64,000 nucleotides of DNA from Streptomyces fradiae ATCC 10745 = DSM 40063 (GCF_008704425.1 NZ_CP023696.1:1908501-1972500), one strand, 5' to 3'; positions 50,028-60,515 are shown, counted from the first letter of the stretch. Translations and numbers: made by a program. Notes: generated from the sequence alone by a model not told the origin.

Positions 50028-50150
50028 CCGACGGCGGGTGGCCGACGGCGGGTGGCGCGAGGCGGGTGGCCGACGGCGGGTGGCGGGAGGCGGACGGCGG
50101 ACGGCGGGTGGCGGCAGGGGGGTGGCCCGACGGCGGGTGGCGGACGGCCG
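50028..50150. repeat. Degenerate tandem repeat array after the sugar kinase gene
   Basis: Units built on GACGGCGGGTGGC (13-14 bp) are repeated about eight times with variations. The array lies between the kinase stop and the promoter of the ABC exporter. Confidence 0.8.
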
Positions 50151-50198
50151 GGGAAAACCCCTCGTAACGATCCGGGCCGGGCGGCGATAGTTGAATCC

Positions 50199-51932
50199 GT
50201 GCTTCGACAACTACTCCGCATCCATCTGGCACCGTACAAACGGGCCATAGCCTTACTGGTGGCGCTCCAGCTCGTGCAGACGGGCGCCACCCTCTATCTG
50301 CCGACGCTCAACGCCGACATCATCGACAAGGGCGTCGTCACCGGCGACACCGGCTACATCCTGCGGTACGGCGGTCTGATGATCGCCGTGTCCGTGGTGC
50401 AGGTCGTGGGGAACGTCGGCGCGGTCCTCTACGGCGCCCGGACGGCCGCGGCGCTGGGCCGGGACGTGCGGGCGGCGGTCTTCGACCGGGTCCAGTCGTT
50501 CTCGGCGCGGGAGCTGGGCCACTTCGGCGCGCCGTCGCTGATCACCCGGACGACCAACGACGTCCAGCAGGTGCAGATGCTGGTCCTGATGGCGTTCACG
50601 CTGATGGTGTCGGCGCCGATCATGTGCGTGGGCGGGGTGGTGCTGGCGCTCGGGCAGGACGTGCCGCTCTCGGCGGTGCTGCTGGCCGTGGTGCCCGTGC
50701 TGGGCGTCTCGGTGTCGCTGATCGTGCTCCGCATGCGGCCGCTGTTCCGCCTGATGCAGGAGCGGCTGGACACGGTGAACCGGGTGCTCCGGGAGCAGAT
50801 CACCGGCAACCGGGTCATCCGCGCGTTCGTGCGGGACGCCTACGAGCGGGAACGGTTCAAGGGCGCCAACACCGAGCTGACCGACGTGTCGATGTCGGCG
50901 GGCCGGCTGATGGCGCTGATGTTCCCGACCGTGATGACGGTGGTGAACTTCTCCAGCGTCGCCGTGGTGTGGTTCGGCGCGCACCGGATCGCCGACGGGG
51001 AGATGCAGATCGGCGCGCTGACGGCGTTCCTGGCGTATCTGATGCAGATCGTGATGGCCGTGATGATGGCCACCTTCATGTTCATGATGGTGCCGCGGGC
51101 CGAGGTGTGCGCCGAGCGCATCGAGGAGGTGCTCCGCACGGAGACCAGCGTGCTGCCGCCCGCGTCGCCGGTGCGGGAGCTGCCGCGCGGCGGCCGGCTG
51201 GAGATCCGCGGCGCCGACTTCCGCTATCCGGGCGCCGAGGAGCCGGTGCTGCACGGCGTCGACCTGGCGGCCGGGCCGGGCGAGGTGACCGCCGTGATCG
51301 GCTCGACCGGCAGCGGCAAGTCGACGCTGCTGGGGCTGGTGCCGCGGCTGTTCGACGTGACGGGCGGCCGGGTGCTGGTCAACGGCGTCGACGTGCGCGA
51401 GCTGGACCCGGCGCTGATCGCCCGCACGGTGGGCCTCGTCCCGCAGCGGCCCTACCTGTTCTCGGGGACGGTCGCGACGAACCTCCGCTACGGCCGGCCG
51501 GACGCGACCGACGAGGAGCTGTGGCGGGCCCTGGAGACGGCCCAGGCCGCCGACTTCGTACGGGAGCTGGAGGGCGGGCTGAACGCCCCCGTCTCGCAGG
51601 GCGGGACCAATGTGTCCGGCGGGCAGCGGCAGCGGCTGGCGATCGCGCGGACGCTGGTGCAGCGGCCGGAGATCTACCTGTTCGACGACTCGTTCTCGGC
51701 GCTGGACTACAGCACCGACGCGGCCCTGCGGGCGGCGCTGGCGCGGGAGACCGCCGACGCGACCGTGGTGATCGTCGCCCAGCGGGTCTCCACGATCCGC
51801 GACGCCGACCGGATCGTCGTCCTCGACGAGGGCCGGGTCGTGGGCGTCGGACGGCACCACGACCTGATGGCGGAGAACGAGACGTACCGGGAGATCGTGC
51901 TCTCCCAGCTGACCGAGGCGGAGGCAGCCTGA
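50199..51932 (+). CDS. ABC exporter half-transporter 1 (degenerate-site subunit)
   Basis: A 577-residue protein with a six-helix exporter membrane domain (1-320) and an ATPase domain. Walker A is GSTGSGKST (about 368), signature VSGGQRQRLAIA (about 472), Walker B IYLFDDSFSALD (about 497), and the switch position is Gln-Arg (VAQRVST) instead of His. The catalytic Glu is Asp (FDDSFS) and the switch His is absent. This asymmetry is typical of heterodimeric exporters such as BmrCD. GATAGT at 50186-50191 makes the GTG at 50199 leaderless. Leu19 is a TTA codon (50253-50255), so translation may depend on bldA. The stop overlaps the next gene by TGATG. Confidence 0.93.
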   Translation: MLRQLLRIHLAPYKRAIALLVALQLVQTGATLYLPTLNADIIDKGVVTGDTGYILRYGGLMIAVSVVQVVGNVGAVLYGARTAAALGRDVRAAVFDRVQSFSARELGHFGAPSLITRTTNDVQQVQMLVLMAFTLMVSAPIMCVGGVVLALGQDVPLSAVLLAVVPVLGVSVSLIVLRMRPLFRLMQERLDTVNRVLREQITGNRVIRAFVRDAYERERFKGANTELTDVSMSAGRLMALMFPTVMTVVNFSSVAVVWFGAHRIADGEMQIGALTAFLAYLMQIVMAVMMATFMFMMVPRAEVCAERIEEVLRTETSVLPPASPVRELPRGGRLEIRGADFRYPGAEEPVLHGVDLAAGPGEVTAVIGSTGSGKSTLLGLVPRLFDVTGGRVLVNGVDVRELDPALIARTVGLVPQRPYLFSGTVATNLRYGRPDATDEELWRALETAQAADFVRELEGGLNAPVSQGGTNVSGGQRQRLAIARTLVQRPEIYLFDDSFSALDYSTDAALRAALARETADATVVIVAQRVSTIRDADRIVVLDEGRVVGVGRHHDLMAENETYREIVLSQLTEAEAA

Positions 51933-53860
51933 TGGCCGGTCCTGGAATGATGCGGCCCGGCGGCGGTCCCGGTGACCGGTCGGCCGACTTCAAGGGGTCG
52001 CTGCGGCGGCTGCTGCGGCAGCTCCTGCGGGAGCGGGCCGCGCTGTGGGTGATGGTCGCGACCGGGGTGCTCAGCGTGGCGCTGTCGGTGGTCGGGCCGA
52101 AGATCCTCGGCTGGGCGACGGACCTGGTGTTCGCCGGGGTCGTCGGCCGCGACATGGAGGAGGGCCGCACCAAGCAGGAGGTCGTGGCGGCGCTTCGCGA
52201 GAAGGGCGACGACGGGCTCGCCGACATGCTGTCCGGCGTGGACTTCACGCCGGGCCGGGGCATCGACTTCGACGCGGTCGGCGAGGTGCTGCTGCTGGCG
52301 CTGGCCGTGTACACGGTCGCCGGGCTGCTGATGCTGGTGTCGACCCGCATGTCGATCAAGGTGATCAACCGGACGGTGTACCGGCTGCGCGAGGACGTGC
52401 AGGCGAAGCTGGAGCGGCTGCCGCTGTCGTACTTCGACCGCGCCCAGCGCGGCGAGGTGCTGAGCCGGGCGACGAACGACATCGACAACATCGGCCAGAC
52501 CATGCAGCAGACCATGGGCCAGCTGATCAACTCGGTGCTGACGATCCTCGGCGTGCTCGCGATGATGTTCTGGATCTCACCGCTCCTGGCGCTGGTGGCG
52601 CTGGTGACCGTGCCGGTGTCGGTGGTCGTGGCGGCGCGGGTCGGCAAGCGCTCGCAGCCGCAGTTCGCCCGGCAGTGGAAGGCCACGGGCGCGCTGAACG
52701 CCCACGTCGAGGAGATGTACTCGGGCCACGCGCTGGTGAAGGTGTTCGGCCGGCAGGAGGAGGCCGCGCGGGAGTTCCGCGAGCAGAACGAGGAGCTGTA
52801 CGAGGCCGGGTTCCGGGCGCAGTTCAACAGCGGGATCATGCAGCCGCTGATGTTCTTCATCTCGAACCTCAACTACGTGCTGGTGGCCGTCGTCGGCGGT
52901 CTGCGGGTGGCGTCCGGCACGCTGTCCATCGGCGACGTGCAGGCGTTCATCCAGTACTCGCGGCAGTTCTCGATGCCGCTCACCCAGGTCGCGTCGATGG
53001 CGAACCTGATGCAGTCCGGGGTGGCCTCCGCCGAGCGGGTCTTCGAACTGCTCGACGCCGACGAGCAGCCGAGGTCGCCCGCGCTGGAGCGGCCCGCCGA
53101 GGTGCGCGGGGCGGTGCGGCTGGAGAAGGTCTCCTTCCGCTACGAGCCCGACCGGCCGCTCATCGAGGACCTGTCGCTGGACGTGGCGCCGGGTCAGACG
53201 GTCGCCGTCGTCGGGCCGACCGGTGCGGGCAAGACCACGCTGGTCAACCTGCTGATGCGGTTCTACGAGGTGACCGGCGGCCGGATCGTGCTGGACGGCG
53301 TCGACGTGGCGCGGATGTCGCGGGAGGAGCTGCGCTCGTCCATCGGCATGGTGCTCCAGGACACCTGGCTGTTCGGCGGGACCATCGCGGAGAACATCGC
53401 GTACGGCGCCGCCGCGGGCCGTGCGGTGACCCGCGAGGAGATCGAGGCGGCGGCGCGGGCCGCGCACGCCGACCGGTTCGTGCGCACCCTGCCCGACGGG
53501 TACGACACGGTCATCGACGACGAGGGCGGCGGGGTCAGCGCGGGCGAGAAGCAGCTGATCACGATCGCGCGGGCGTTCCTGTCGGACCCGGTGATCCTGG
53601 TGCTGGACGAGGCGACCAGCTCGGTGGACACCCGTACGGAGGTGCTGATCCAGAAGGCGATGGCGCGCCTGGCCCACGGGCGGACGACGTTCGTCATCGC
53701 GCACCGGCTGTCGACGATCCGCGACGCGGACGTGATCCTGGTGATGGAGAACGGCTCCATCGTCGAGCAGGGCACGCACGAGGAGCTGCTGGCGACCGGG
53801 GGCGCGTACGCTCGCCTGTACGCCGCGCAGTTCGCGGAGGCGGTGGCCGAGGTCGACTGA
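51932..53860 (+). CDS. ABC exporter half-transporter 2 (catalytic-site subunit)
   Basis: A 642-residue exporter half with a longer N-terminal region and a 60-residue insert (about 70-115) between the first two helices. ATPase motifs are Walker A GPTGAGKTT (about 427), signature VSAGEKQLITIARA (about 534), Walker B VILVLDEATSSVD with catalytic Glu, and a normal His switch (FVIAHRLST). The signature is the variant SAGEKQ, which pairs with the partner's site. With gene 1 it forms a heterodimer with one canonical and one degenerate ATP site. Substrate unknown. Confidence 0.94.
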   Translation: MAGPGMMRPGGGPGDRSADFKGSLRRLLRQLLRERAALWVMVATGVLSVALSVVGPKILGWATDLVFAGVVGRDMEEGRTKQEVVAALREKGDDGLADMLSGVDFTPGRGIDFDAVGEVLLLALAVYTVAGLLMLVSTRMSIKVINRTVYRLREDVQAKLERLPLSYFDRAQRGEVLSRATNDIDNIGQTMQQTMGQLINSVLTILGVLAMMFWISPLLALVALVTVPVSVVVAARVGKRSQPQFARQWKATGALNAHVEEMYSGHALVKVFGRQEEAAREFREQNEELYEAGFRAQFNSGIMQPLMFFISNLNYVLVAVVGGLRVASGTLSIGDVQAFIQYSRQFSMPLTQVASMANLMQSGVASAERVFELLDADEQPRSPALERPAEVRGAVRLEKVSFRYEPDRPLIEDLSLDVAPGQTVAVVGPTGAGKTTLVNLLMRFYEVTGGRIVLDGVDVARMSREELRSSIGMVLQDTWLFGGTIAENIAYGAAAGRAVTREEIEAAARAAHADRFVRTLPDGYDTVIDDEGGGVSAGEKQLITIARAFLSDPVILVLDEATSSVDTRTEVLIQKAMARLAHGRTTFVIAHRLSTIRDADVILVMENGSIVEQGTHEELLATGGAYARLYAAQFAEAVAEVD

Positions 53861-53910
53861 CCCACGGTCCACTGACGTACGGTCCACTGACGTACGGTCG
53901 ACTGACGCGC
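53851..53910. repeat. Four tandem 15-bp units that include the stop codon of the ABC gene
   Basis: Units of the form GGTCGACTGACGCAC (variants GGTCCACTGACGTAC) start at 53851, 53866, 53881 and 53896. The first contains the last sense codons and stop (GTC GAC TGA) of the exporter gene, so each copy repeats an in-frame Val-Asp/His-stop. Confidence 0.88.
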
Positions 53911-53952
53911 GGCCGACCACCGCGCGGGAGAGCACGGGAGACGGGGGAAGGC

Positions 53953-54225
53953 ATGACGGAGGGAACCGCGCCGGACGGCGGCGCGCCGGGGAACGCCCCG
54001 GAGAACGCGCCGGGGAGCGCCCCGGAGAAGCGGCGCGGCGGCCTCGGGGTCGCGGTGGGCCTGCCGATCGGCGTCGCGATCGGCGTCGTCTACGGGGCGG
54101 CCACCGGGGACATGGCCATGGGCGTCGCCTTCGGGGTGCCCATCGGCATGGTCCTCGCCATCGGGCTGGGCCGGGGCTCCGGCGGGGCCGGCGGCTCCGG
54201 CGGGCAGCAGGCTCAGTCCAGGTAG
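53953..54225 (+). CDS. Small hydrophobic membrane protein
   Basis: A 90-residue protein. A polar Pro/Gly/Asn-rich N-terminus ([20 protein letters not shown]) is followed by a hydrophobic Gly/Ala/Val hairpin of two short helices ([20 protein letters not shown], then [20 protein letters not shown]) and a Gly/Ser/Gln tail. ATG at 53953 follows GGGGGAAGG. The last 13 nt overlap the 3' end of hrdA on the other strand. No known function; similar glycine-zipper peptides are common in streptomycetes. Confidence 0.7.
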   Translation: MTEGTAPDGGAPGNAPENAPGSAPEKRRGGLGVAVGLPIGVAIGVVYGAATGDMAMGVAFGVPIGMVLAIGLGRGSGGAGGSGGQQAQSR

Positions 54226-55418
54226 CCGCGCAGCTGCTCGGCGTAGGCGTGGTCCCGCAGCTTGCCGAGGGTCTTGGACTCGATCTGGCGGATGCGCTCG
54301 CGCGTCACGCCGAAGAGGCGTCCGATCTCCTCCAGGGTGCGGGGCCGCCCGTCGGCGAGCCCGTAGCGGAGCTGGACGACCTCCCGTTCCCGCTCGCCCA
54401 GGATGGACAGGACCGCCTCCAGGTGCTCCCGCAGCAGCAGGAACGCCGCGCTCTCCGCCGGGGAGGCGGCGTCGCCGTCCTCGATGAGGTCGCCCAGGGC
54501 CACGTCGTCCTCACCGCCCACGGGCGTGTGCAGGGAGACGGGCTCCTGGGCGAGCCTCAGCACCTCCCCGATCCGCTCGGGCGGCAGGCCGAGGCGGGCG
54601 GCGACCTCCTCGGCGGTCGGCTCCCGCCCGCGCTCCTGGAGCAGGCCGCGCTGCACCCGCACGACGCGGTTGATCAGCTCCACCACGTGGACCGGCACGC
54701 GGATCGTCCGGCCCTGGTCCGCGAGGGCCCGCGACATGGCCTGGCGGATCCACCAGGTGGCGTACGTGGAGAACTTGTAGCCCCGCGCGTAGTCGAACTT
54801 CTCGACGGCGCGGATCAGCCCGAGGTTGCCCTCCTGGACGAGGTCCAGCATGGTCAGGCCCCGGCCGGCGTACCGCTTGGCTACGGAGACGACGAGCCGC
54901 AGGTTCGCCTCGATCAGGCGCCGCTTGGCCATCCGGCCGCGCACGACGAGCCGGTCGAGGTCGAGGGCGAGGCGGGTGTCGAGGTCCGGGGTGCGGGCCA
55001 GCTTCTCCTCGGCGAACAGCCCCGCCTCCACACGCCGGGCCAGCTCGACCTCCTCCGCGGCGGTCAGGAGCGGGATGCGGCCGATCTCGCGGAGGTACTG
55101 GCGGAACAGGTCCGACGCCGGGGCCGCCGCCCGGTCGGCGGCGGTGGCGGCGGTGGCTGCCACCGAGGAAGGCGCGGGCTCCGCTTCCGGCTCGGGCCCC
55201 GGCCCGTCACCCCGGCCGGGCTCCGGCTCGGGGAGGGCGCCGGGGTGGTCCTGGAGGGCGTCCGGGCCCGTCCCGCCCGGCGCGGTCCCGCCCCGGGCGG
55301 GGTCGCCCTGGACGGGGACGCCCTGGACGGGGTCGCCCTGGACGGGGACGCCCGCGAGCGCGTCCCGCACGGGGGTGTCCGGCACGGGGGCGACATCGGT
55401 CAGGGTCTGGGTCTGCAC
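54213..55418 (-). CDS. hrdA: RNA polymerase sigma-70 family factor, HrdA-like
   Basis: A 401-residue sigma factor. After a disordered Pro/Gly/Ala N-terminus (1-110), region 1.2 reads [20 protein letters not shown], then come regions 2.1-2.4 ([40 protein letters not shown]), region 3 ([14 protein letters not shown]) and region 4.2 ([20 protein letters not shown]). Region 1.1 and the long extension of HrdB are missing. GTG at 55418 follows CTGGAGGTC. Position next to dnaG and length near 400 match S. coelicolor hrdA, a non-essential homologue of the principal sigma factor. Three 15-bp repeats are in frame near the N-terminus. Confidence 0.88.
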   Translation of the reverse strand: MQTQTLTDVAPVPDTPVRDALAGVPVQGDPVQGVPVQGDPARGGTAPGGTGPDALQDHPGALPEPEPGRGDGPGPEPEAEPAPSSVAATAATAADRAAAPASDLFRQYLREIGRIPLLTAAEEVELARRVEAGLFAEEKLARTPDLDTRLALDLDRLVVRGRMAKRRLIEANLRLVVSVAKRYAGRGLTMLDLVQEGNLGLIRAVEKFDYARGYKFSTYATWWIRQAMSRALADQGRTIRVPVHVVELINRVVRVQRGLLQERGREPTAEEVAARLGLPPERIGEVLRLAQEPVSLHTPVGGEDDVALGDLIEDGDAASPAESAAFLLLREHLEAVLSILGEREREVVQLRYGLADGRPRTLEEIGRLFGVTRERIRQIESKTLGKLRDHAYAEQLRGYLD

Positions 55419-55576
55419 GGGGCGACCTCCAGGGTGATCGCTGCCGGTTCGGTCCGTCACCGCCACCAGTGTGGGGTACGGCACATCACCGCCACGAGGG
55501 TCGTGCGCCCACTTTTTGCGACCGGTGCGTGACGGCGCGACCACCCGCCGGTACGGCGGACGGGGGGCGCGGCGCC

Positions 55577-57508
55577 TCAGAGGGCGGAAGCGCCGTGGTT
55601 GCGCAGCGACTGGGCGTACTGCTGGAGGACCCACAGCTCGTTCTGGACGGCGGCCAGCCGCTCGGGGTCGCCGTGCGCGCCCAGCCGGGCCAGCGAGCCC
55701 TGCACCTCGCGGACCCGGCGGTCGACGGCGCGGAGCCGGACCTGGACCAGCTGCTCCCCGGCGTACGCCTCGTCGACCGCGCGGGTGAGGACGGCCTCCA
55801 CGGCCAGCTCCGTGACGAGCGCGCGGACCGTGTCGTCCGCGGCGGCCTCACGCACCCGCGCCAGGTAGTCGGGGGCGTTGTCCACGCCCTGCGCGGCGCC
55901 GCCCGCCTCGGCGATGGTGCGGCGCACCGCCGCGTACGGGGGGGCGGTGAACTCGTCGGCGCCGTAGGCGTCGAAGGCCGGGGACACCAGCGCCGGGTAC
56001 TGGAGGGCGAGCTTCAGCAGCTCGCGCTCGGTGCGGTGGGCGGGGCTGCGCAGGTTGAGGGCCGGGCCGGTGAAGGACGGCTGCGCGGGGCCGAGCGCGG
56101 CGGGCCCGGCGGGCTGCCGGGGGCCGGGGCGGGGGCCCGCGCCGGGGCGGGCGCGGCCGTCGGGGGCGCCGCCGCGCTCCCGCGCCCAGCGGGCGAGCTG
56201 GGCGACGCGCTTGACGACGAACTGGGTGTCGAGGATGCCGAGCATCCCGGCCAGCTCGACGGCCACCTCGTGCTGCGAGGCGACGTTCTTGATCCGGGCG
56301 ACGATCGGCGCCGCCTCGTCCAGGGCGGCGGCCCGGCCGGCCGGGGTCTCCAGGTCGTAGCGGCCCACGATCTGCCGCAGCGCGAACTCGAACAGCGGGG
56401 TGCGCGGCTCCACCAGCTCCCGCACGGCGTCGTCGCCCTTGACCAGCCGCAGCTCGCAGGGGTCCATGCCGTCCGGGGCGATGGCGATGTAGGTCTCGGC
56501 GGCGAACTTCTGGTCGTCCTCGAACGCCCGCAGCGCCGCCTTCTGCCCGGCCGCGTCGCCGTCGAAGGTGAAGATGACGCGGGCCGAGCCGTTGTCCATC
56601 AGCAGCCGGCGCAGGATCTTGATGTGATCGCCGCCGAAGGCCGTGCCGCAGGTCGCGATGGCGGTGGTCACCCCGGCGAGGTGGCAGGCCATGACGTCGG
56701 TGTAGCCCTCGACCACGACGGCGCGGCTCGCCTTGGCGATGTCCTTCTTGGCGAGGTCGATCCCGTAGAGCACCTGCGACTTGCGGTAGATCGGCGTCTC
56801 GGGGGTGTTGAGGTACTTGGGGCCGTTGTCGTCGTCGCGCAGGCGGCGGGCGCCGAAGCCGACCACGTCGCCGCCGACGTCGCGGATGGGCCACATGAGC
56901 CGGCCGCGGAAGCGGTCGATGGGGCCCCGGCGGCCGTCCTGCGACAGCCCGGAGAGGATCAGCTCCTTGTCGGAGAAGCCCTTGCCGCGCAGGTAGCGCG
57001 TGAGGTGGTCCCAGCCGGCCGGGCTGTAGCCGACGCCGAAGTGCTCGGCGGCGGCCTGGTCGAAGCCGCGCTCGGCGAGGAAGCGGCGCCCGATCTCCGC
57101 CTCCGCCCCGGCCAGCTGCCCGGCGTAGTACGCGGCGGCGGCCTTGTGCGCCTCGATCAGGCGGATGCGCTCCCCGCGCTGGTGGGTGGGGTTGTAGCCG
57201 CCCTCCTCGTAGCGGAGGGTGATCCCCGCGCGGGCGGCGAGGCGCTCGACCGTCTCCGAGAAGGAGAGGTGGTCGATCTTCATGACGAAGGCGATGGTGT
57301 CCCCGCCCTCCTGGCAGCCGAAGCAGTGGAAGAGACCCTTGCTGGGGCTGACCTGGAAGGAGGGGGACTTCTCGTCGTGGAAGGGGCACAGGCCCTTGAG
57401 GTTGCCGCCCCCGGCGCTGCGCAGCTGGAGGTACTCGGACACGACGGCGTCGATCGGGACGGCGTCCCGTACCGCCTTCACGTCGTCATCGTTGATCCTG
57501 CCTGCCAC
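55577..57508 (-). CDS. dnaG: DNA primase
   Basis: A 643-residue primase that makes RNA primers for replication. The CHC2 zinc domain has Cys41, His44, Cys62 and Cys65 ([15 protein letters not shown]). The RNA-polymerase core contains the Toprim motifs [11 protein letters not shown] and [12 protein letters not shown]. The C-terminal helicase-binding region is separated by a Pro/Gly-rich linker (about 430-465). GTG at 57508 is the start. The neighbours hrdA and dgt match the usual streptomycete order. Confidence 0.97.
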   Translation of the reverse strand: MAGRINDDDVKAVRDAVPIDAVVSEYLQLRSAGGGNLKGLCPFHDEKSPSFQVSPSKGLFHCFGCQEGGDTIAFVMKIDHLSFSETVERLAARAGITLRYEEGGYNPTHQRGERIRLIEAHKAAAAYYAGQLAGAEAEIGRRFLAERGFDQAAAEHFGVGYSPAGWDHLTRYLRGKGFSDKELILSGLSQDGRRGPIDRFRGRLMWPIRDVGGDVVGFGARRLRDDDNGPKYLNTPETPIYRKSQVLYGIDLAKKDIAKASRAVVVEGYTDVMACHLAGVTTAIATCGTAFGGDHIKILRRLLMDNGSARVIFTFDGDAAGQKAALRAFEDDQKFAAETYIAIAPDGMDPCELRLVKGDDAVRELVEPRTPLFEFALRQIVGRYDLETPAGRAAALDEAAPIVARIKNVASQHEVAVELAGMLGILDTQFVVKRVAQLARWARERGGAPDGRARPGAGPRPGPRQPAGPAALGPAQPSFTGPALNLRSPAHRTERELLKLALQYPALVSPAFDAYGADEFTAPPYAAVRRTIAEAGGAAQGVDNAPDYLARVREAAADDTVRALVTELAVEAVLTRAVDEAYAGEQLVQVRLRAVDRRVREVQGSLARLGAHGDPERLAAVQNELWVLQQYAQSLRNHGASAL

Positions 57509-57560
57509 GCGGGAATTCTACGGGGGCGCGCGGGGGTCGCCTCCCGCGAGGACACCGCAC

Positions 57561-57640
57561 GGGGACGCGCTGGGGCCGCTCCCCGCTCGGGGCACGGCAC
57601 GGGGACGCGCGGGGGCCGCTCCCCGCTCGGGACACGGCAC
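57561..57640. repeat. Tandem duplication of a 40-bp unit
   Basis: Two copies beginning GGGGACGCGC and ending CACGGCAC (57561-57600 and 57601-57640), with two mismatches, in the 249-bp gap upstream of dnaG. A related copy with lower identity precedes it from about 57520. No gene is visible in this gap. Confidence 0.87.
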
Positions 57641-57757
57641 GGGGGCCGTGGCCGGCGACGGCAGCACACGGGGGACGCGGGTTCGCGCCTGCGGGCCGGG
57701 GCGCCCGGGGGCGGTCCGGCCGCGGGCCCGCGGGGCCGGCCCCGGCGCGGGGCTGCC

Positions 57758-59035
57758 TCAGTCCCCCGGCGGGAGGGAGCCGAGCGGGGCGGAGGGGTCG
57801 GCGAGCGCGTCCGGGTCGACGGTGGCGCCCGCCGCGCCCGCGCGGACCAGCTCCTGGATGGACTCCGTGACGTCCCACACGTTCACGTTCATCCCGGCCA
57901 GGACGCGGCGCTCCTTCAGCCAGAAGGCGATGAACCGCCGCCGCCCCGCGTCACCGCGCAGCACCACCTGGTCGTACGAGCCGGGCGGCGCCCAGCCCGA
58001 GTACTCCAGGCCCAGGTCGTACTGGTCGGAGAAGAAGTACGGCACCCGGTCGTACGAGACGTCCCGGCCGAGCATGGCGCGGGCGGCGGCGGGGCCGCCG
58101 TTCAGGGCGTTGGCCCAGTGCTCGACCCGCAGCCGCCGGCCCAGCAGCGGGTGGTGGGCGGCGGCGACGTCCCCGGCGGCGAAGATGTGCGGGTCGGAGG
58201 TGCGCAGCGACGCGTCCACGGCGATGCCCCCGCCGTGGGCCCGGTCGGCGAGGGCGAGGCCCGCGGTCTCGGCGAGGGCGGTGCGGGGCACGGCGCCGAC
58301 GGCGGCGAGCACGGCGTGCGCCGGGTGCTCGTCGCCGTCGTCGGTGCGGGCGGCGAGGACCACGCCGTCCTGGCCGACGATCTCGGTGAGGCGGGTGCCG
58401 AAGTGGAAGCGGACGCCGTGCTCGGCGTGGAGGTCGGTGAACATCTGGCCGATCTCGGGGCCGACGACCTGGTGCAGCGGGGTGGGGGCCGGTTCGACGA
58501 CGGTCACCTCGGCGCCGTAGCCGCGGGCGGCGGCGGCGACCTCCAGGCCGATCCAGCCGGCCCCGGCGATGACCAGGTGGCCGTTGTCGCGGCCGAGGGC
58601 GGCGAGGACGCCCTGGAGCCGGTCGGCGTGGCAGAGGCGGCGCAGGTGGTGCACGCCCGCGAGGTCCGTTCCGGGGACGTCCAGGCGGCGCGGCTCGGCG
58701 CCGGTGGCGATCAGCAGCCGGTCGTAGCCGAGGACGGTGCCGTCGCCGAGGCGGACGGTCCGCCCGTCGCGGTCGATGGCGGTGACGGGCTGGCCGAGGT
58801 GGAGCTCCACGTCGTGGCGGGCGTACCAGCCCGGCTCGTGGACGAAGGCGCCGTCGCGCCCGTCCTTGCCGGTGAGGTAGCCCTTGGAGAGCGGCGGGCG
58901 CTCGTAGGGGCGCTCGCGCTCGTCGCCGACGAGGATCACGCGGCCGGAGAACCCCTCGGCGCGGAGGGCCTCGGCCGCCTTGGCGCCGGCCAGTCCCGCG
59001 CCCACGATGACGAAGGTCTCATCTGCGTCGACCAC
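57758..59035 (-). CDS. FAD-dependent pyridine nucleotide reductase (ferredoxin reductase type)
   Basis: A 425-residue flavoprotein: FAD-binding FVIVGAGLAGAKAAEALRAE at the start, PYERPPLSKGYL, LLIATGAEPRRLD, the NAD(P)-binding VIAGAGWIGLEVAAAARGYG (about 150-170) and FAAGDVAAAHHPLLGRRLRV near residue 285. The C-terminal reductase dimerisation region has WAPPGSYDQVVLRGD. It resembles putidaredoxin/rubredoxin reductases that pass electrons to cytochromes P450 or dioxygenases. No ferredoxin or P450 gene is in the window. It starts at ATG 59035. Confidence 0.9.
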   Translation of the reverse strand: MVDADETFVIVGAGLAGAKAAEALRAEGFSGRVILVGDERERPYERPPLSKGYLTGKDGRDGAFVHEPGWYARHDVELHLGQPVTAIDRDGRTVRLGDGTVLGYDRLLIATGAEPRRLDVPGTDLAGVHHLRRLCHADRLQGVLAALGRDNGHLVIAGAGWIGLEVAAAARGYGAEVTVVEPAPTPLHQVVGPEIGQMFTDLHAEHGVRFHFGTRLTEIVGQDGVVLAARTDDGDEHPAHAVLAAVGAVPRTALAETAGLALADRAHGGGIAVDASLRTSDPHIFAAGDVAAAHHPLLGRRLRVEHWANALNGGPAAARAMLGRDVSYDRVPYFFSDQYDLGLEYSGWAPPGSYDQVVLRGDAGRRRFIAFWLKERRVLAGMNVNVWDVTESIQELVRAGAAGATVDPDALADPSAPLGSLPPGD

Positions 59036-59153
59036 TTGTCGCCTCCTACCCCGGAATGCACGGTTCGTCCGTGCCCACGCTACGCCGCGCGCCGCCGTCC
59101 GGCCGTGACGCCCTACGGAGGGTCCCGCACCGGGCCGGGGCGCGGAAGAGGAC

Positions 59154-60515
59154 CTAACGGATCCCGCCGGCGGCCCGCGGCGCGGTGAGCCGGGCGTGCA
59201 GGGCGCGGGCGGTGGCGTCGGTGTAGGAGGCGATCTGGTCGACGACGACCCGCTTGCGGGCCCGGTCGTCGGGCGCGGCGTCGAACAGGGCGCGGAACTG
59301 CGGGTCGAGGCCGTCGGGGGCGCGCCGGACGAGGGCGTCGGCCAGCTCGGCGATGACGACCCGCTGGTCGGCGCGGAGCGCCTCCTGTTCGGCGCGCTGC
59401 ATCACGTACCGGTCGGCGACGGCCTTGAGGACGGCGCACTCGTGGCGGGTCTCGCGGGGGACGACGAGGCCGGCGCCGTACCGGGTGAGGCGGCCCGAGC
59501 CGTACGCCTGGCGGGTGGCGGCCTCGGCGGCGAGGCAGAAGCGGCCGATGAGCTGGCTGGTGGCGTCCTTGAGGCGGGCCTGGGCGAGGGCGGTGCCGTC
59601 GTAGCCGTGCGGCCACCACTCCTGGGCCATGAGCCGGTCCAGGGCGTCGGCGAGCTCCTGCGGGTCGGTGGCCGCGGGGACGTAGCGGCCGAGCGCGACG
59701 CGCCAGATCTCGGCGCGCTCGGCCTCCGCGAGGAGCAGGGCGGGGTCGATGTGCCCGGCGTGCAGGCCGTCCTCGAAGTCGTGGACCGAGTAGGCGACGT
59801 CGTCGGACCAGTCCATGACCTGGGCCTCGAAGCAGGTGCGGCCCTCGGGGGCGCCCTGGCGGGCCCACGCGAAGACGGGCAGGTCGTCCTCGTACACGCC
59901 GAACTTCGGCGCGTCCGGGCCGGCGGGGTGGGCGCCGCGCGGCCACGGGTACTTGGTGGCGGCGTCGAGGGCGGCGCGGGTGAGGTTGAGGCCGACGCTG
60001 ACGAGGTCGCCGGTGGCCGGGTCGGGGACGAACCGCTTGGGCTCGATGCGGGTGAGGAGGCGCAGCGACTGGGCGTTGCCCTCGAAGCCGCCGCAGTCCT
60101 CGGCGAACTCGTTGAGGGCCTGCTCGCCGTTGTGGCCGAACGGGGGGTGGCCCATGTCGTGGGCGAGGCAGGCGGCCTCCACCAGGTCGGGGTCGCAGCC
60201 GAGCGCGGCGCCCAGCTCCCGGCCCACCTGGGCGCATTCGAGGGAGTGGGTGAGCCGGGTGCGGGGGCTGGCGTCCCACGCGGAGGCGGCGGGCCCGCCG
60301 GCCGGGGCGGAGGCGTCGACGCGGGGGGTGGTGCCGGGGGTGACGACCTGGGTCTTGCCGGCGAGGCGGCGCAGGGCCGAGGAGTGCAGGACGCGGGCCC
60401 GGTCCCGCTGGAAGGCGGTGCGGCCGGGTCGCTTGTCGGGCTCGGGGGCCCAGCGCTCGGTGGCGGCCGCGTCGTACGCGCTGTCTCGGGGGGTCGTGCC
60501 TGCCGTGCCGTTCAT
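59154..60515 (-). CDS. dgt: Deoxyguanosinetriphosphate triphosphohydrolase-like protein
   Basis: A 453-residue HD-domain enzyme that removes triphosphate from dNTPs. The N-terminal [20 protein letters not shown] is characteristic, followed by metal-binding HD motifs [30 protein letters not shown] (His/Asp pair) and [20 protein letters not shown] at 60515. It belongs to the dnaG-dgt region of streptomycetes. Its preferred nucleotide cannot be told from sequence. Confidence 0.95.
   Translation of the reverse strand: MNGTAGTTPRDSAYDAAATERWAPEPDKRPGRTAFQRDRARVLHSSALRRLAGKTQVVTPGTTPRVDASAPAGGPAASAWDASPRTRLTHSLECAQVGRELGAALGCDPDLVEAACLAHDMGHPPFGHNGEQALNEFAEDCGGFEGNAQSLRLLTRIEPKRFVPDPATGDLVSVGLNLTRAALDAATKYPWPRGAHPAGPDAPKFGVYEDDLPVFAWARQGAPEGRTCFEAQVMDWSDDVAYSVHDFEDGLHAGHIDPALLLAEAERAEIWRVALGRYVPAATDPQELADALDRLMAQEWWPHGYDGTALAQARLKDATSQLIGRFCLAAEAATRQAYGSGRLTRYGAGLVVPRETRHECAVLKAVADRYVMQRAEQEALRADQRVVIAELADALVRRAPDGLDPQFRALFDAAPDDRARKRVVVDQIASYTDATARALHARLTAPRAAGGIR

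Noticed and set aside
55469..59188. A 1239-codon plus frame opposite dnaG and the flavoprotein
   Set aside because: dnaG and the reductase on the minus strand have complete catalytic motifs; the plus frame is a shadow.
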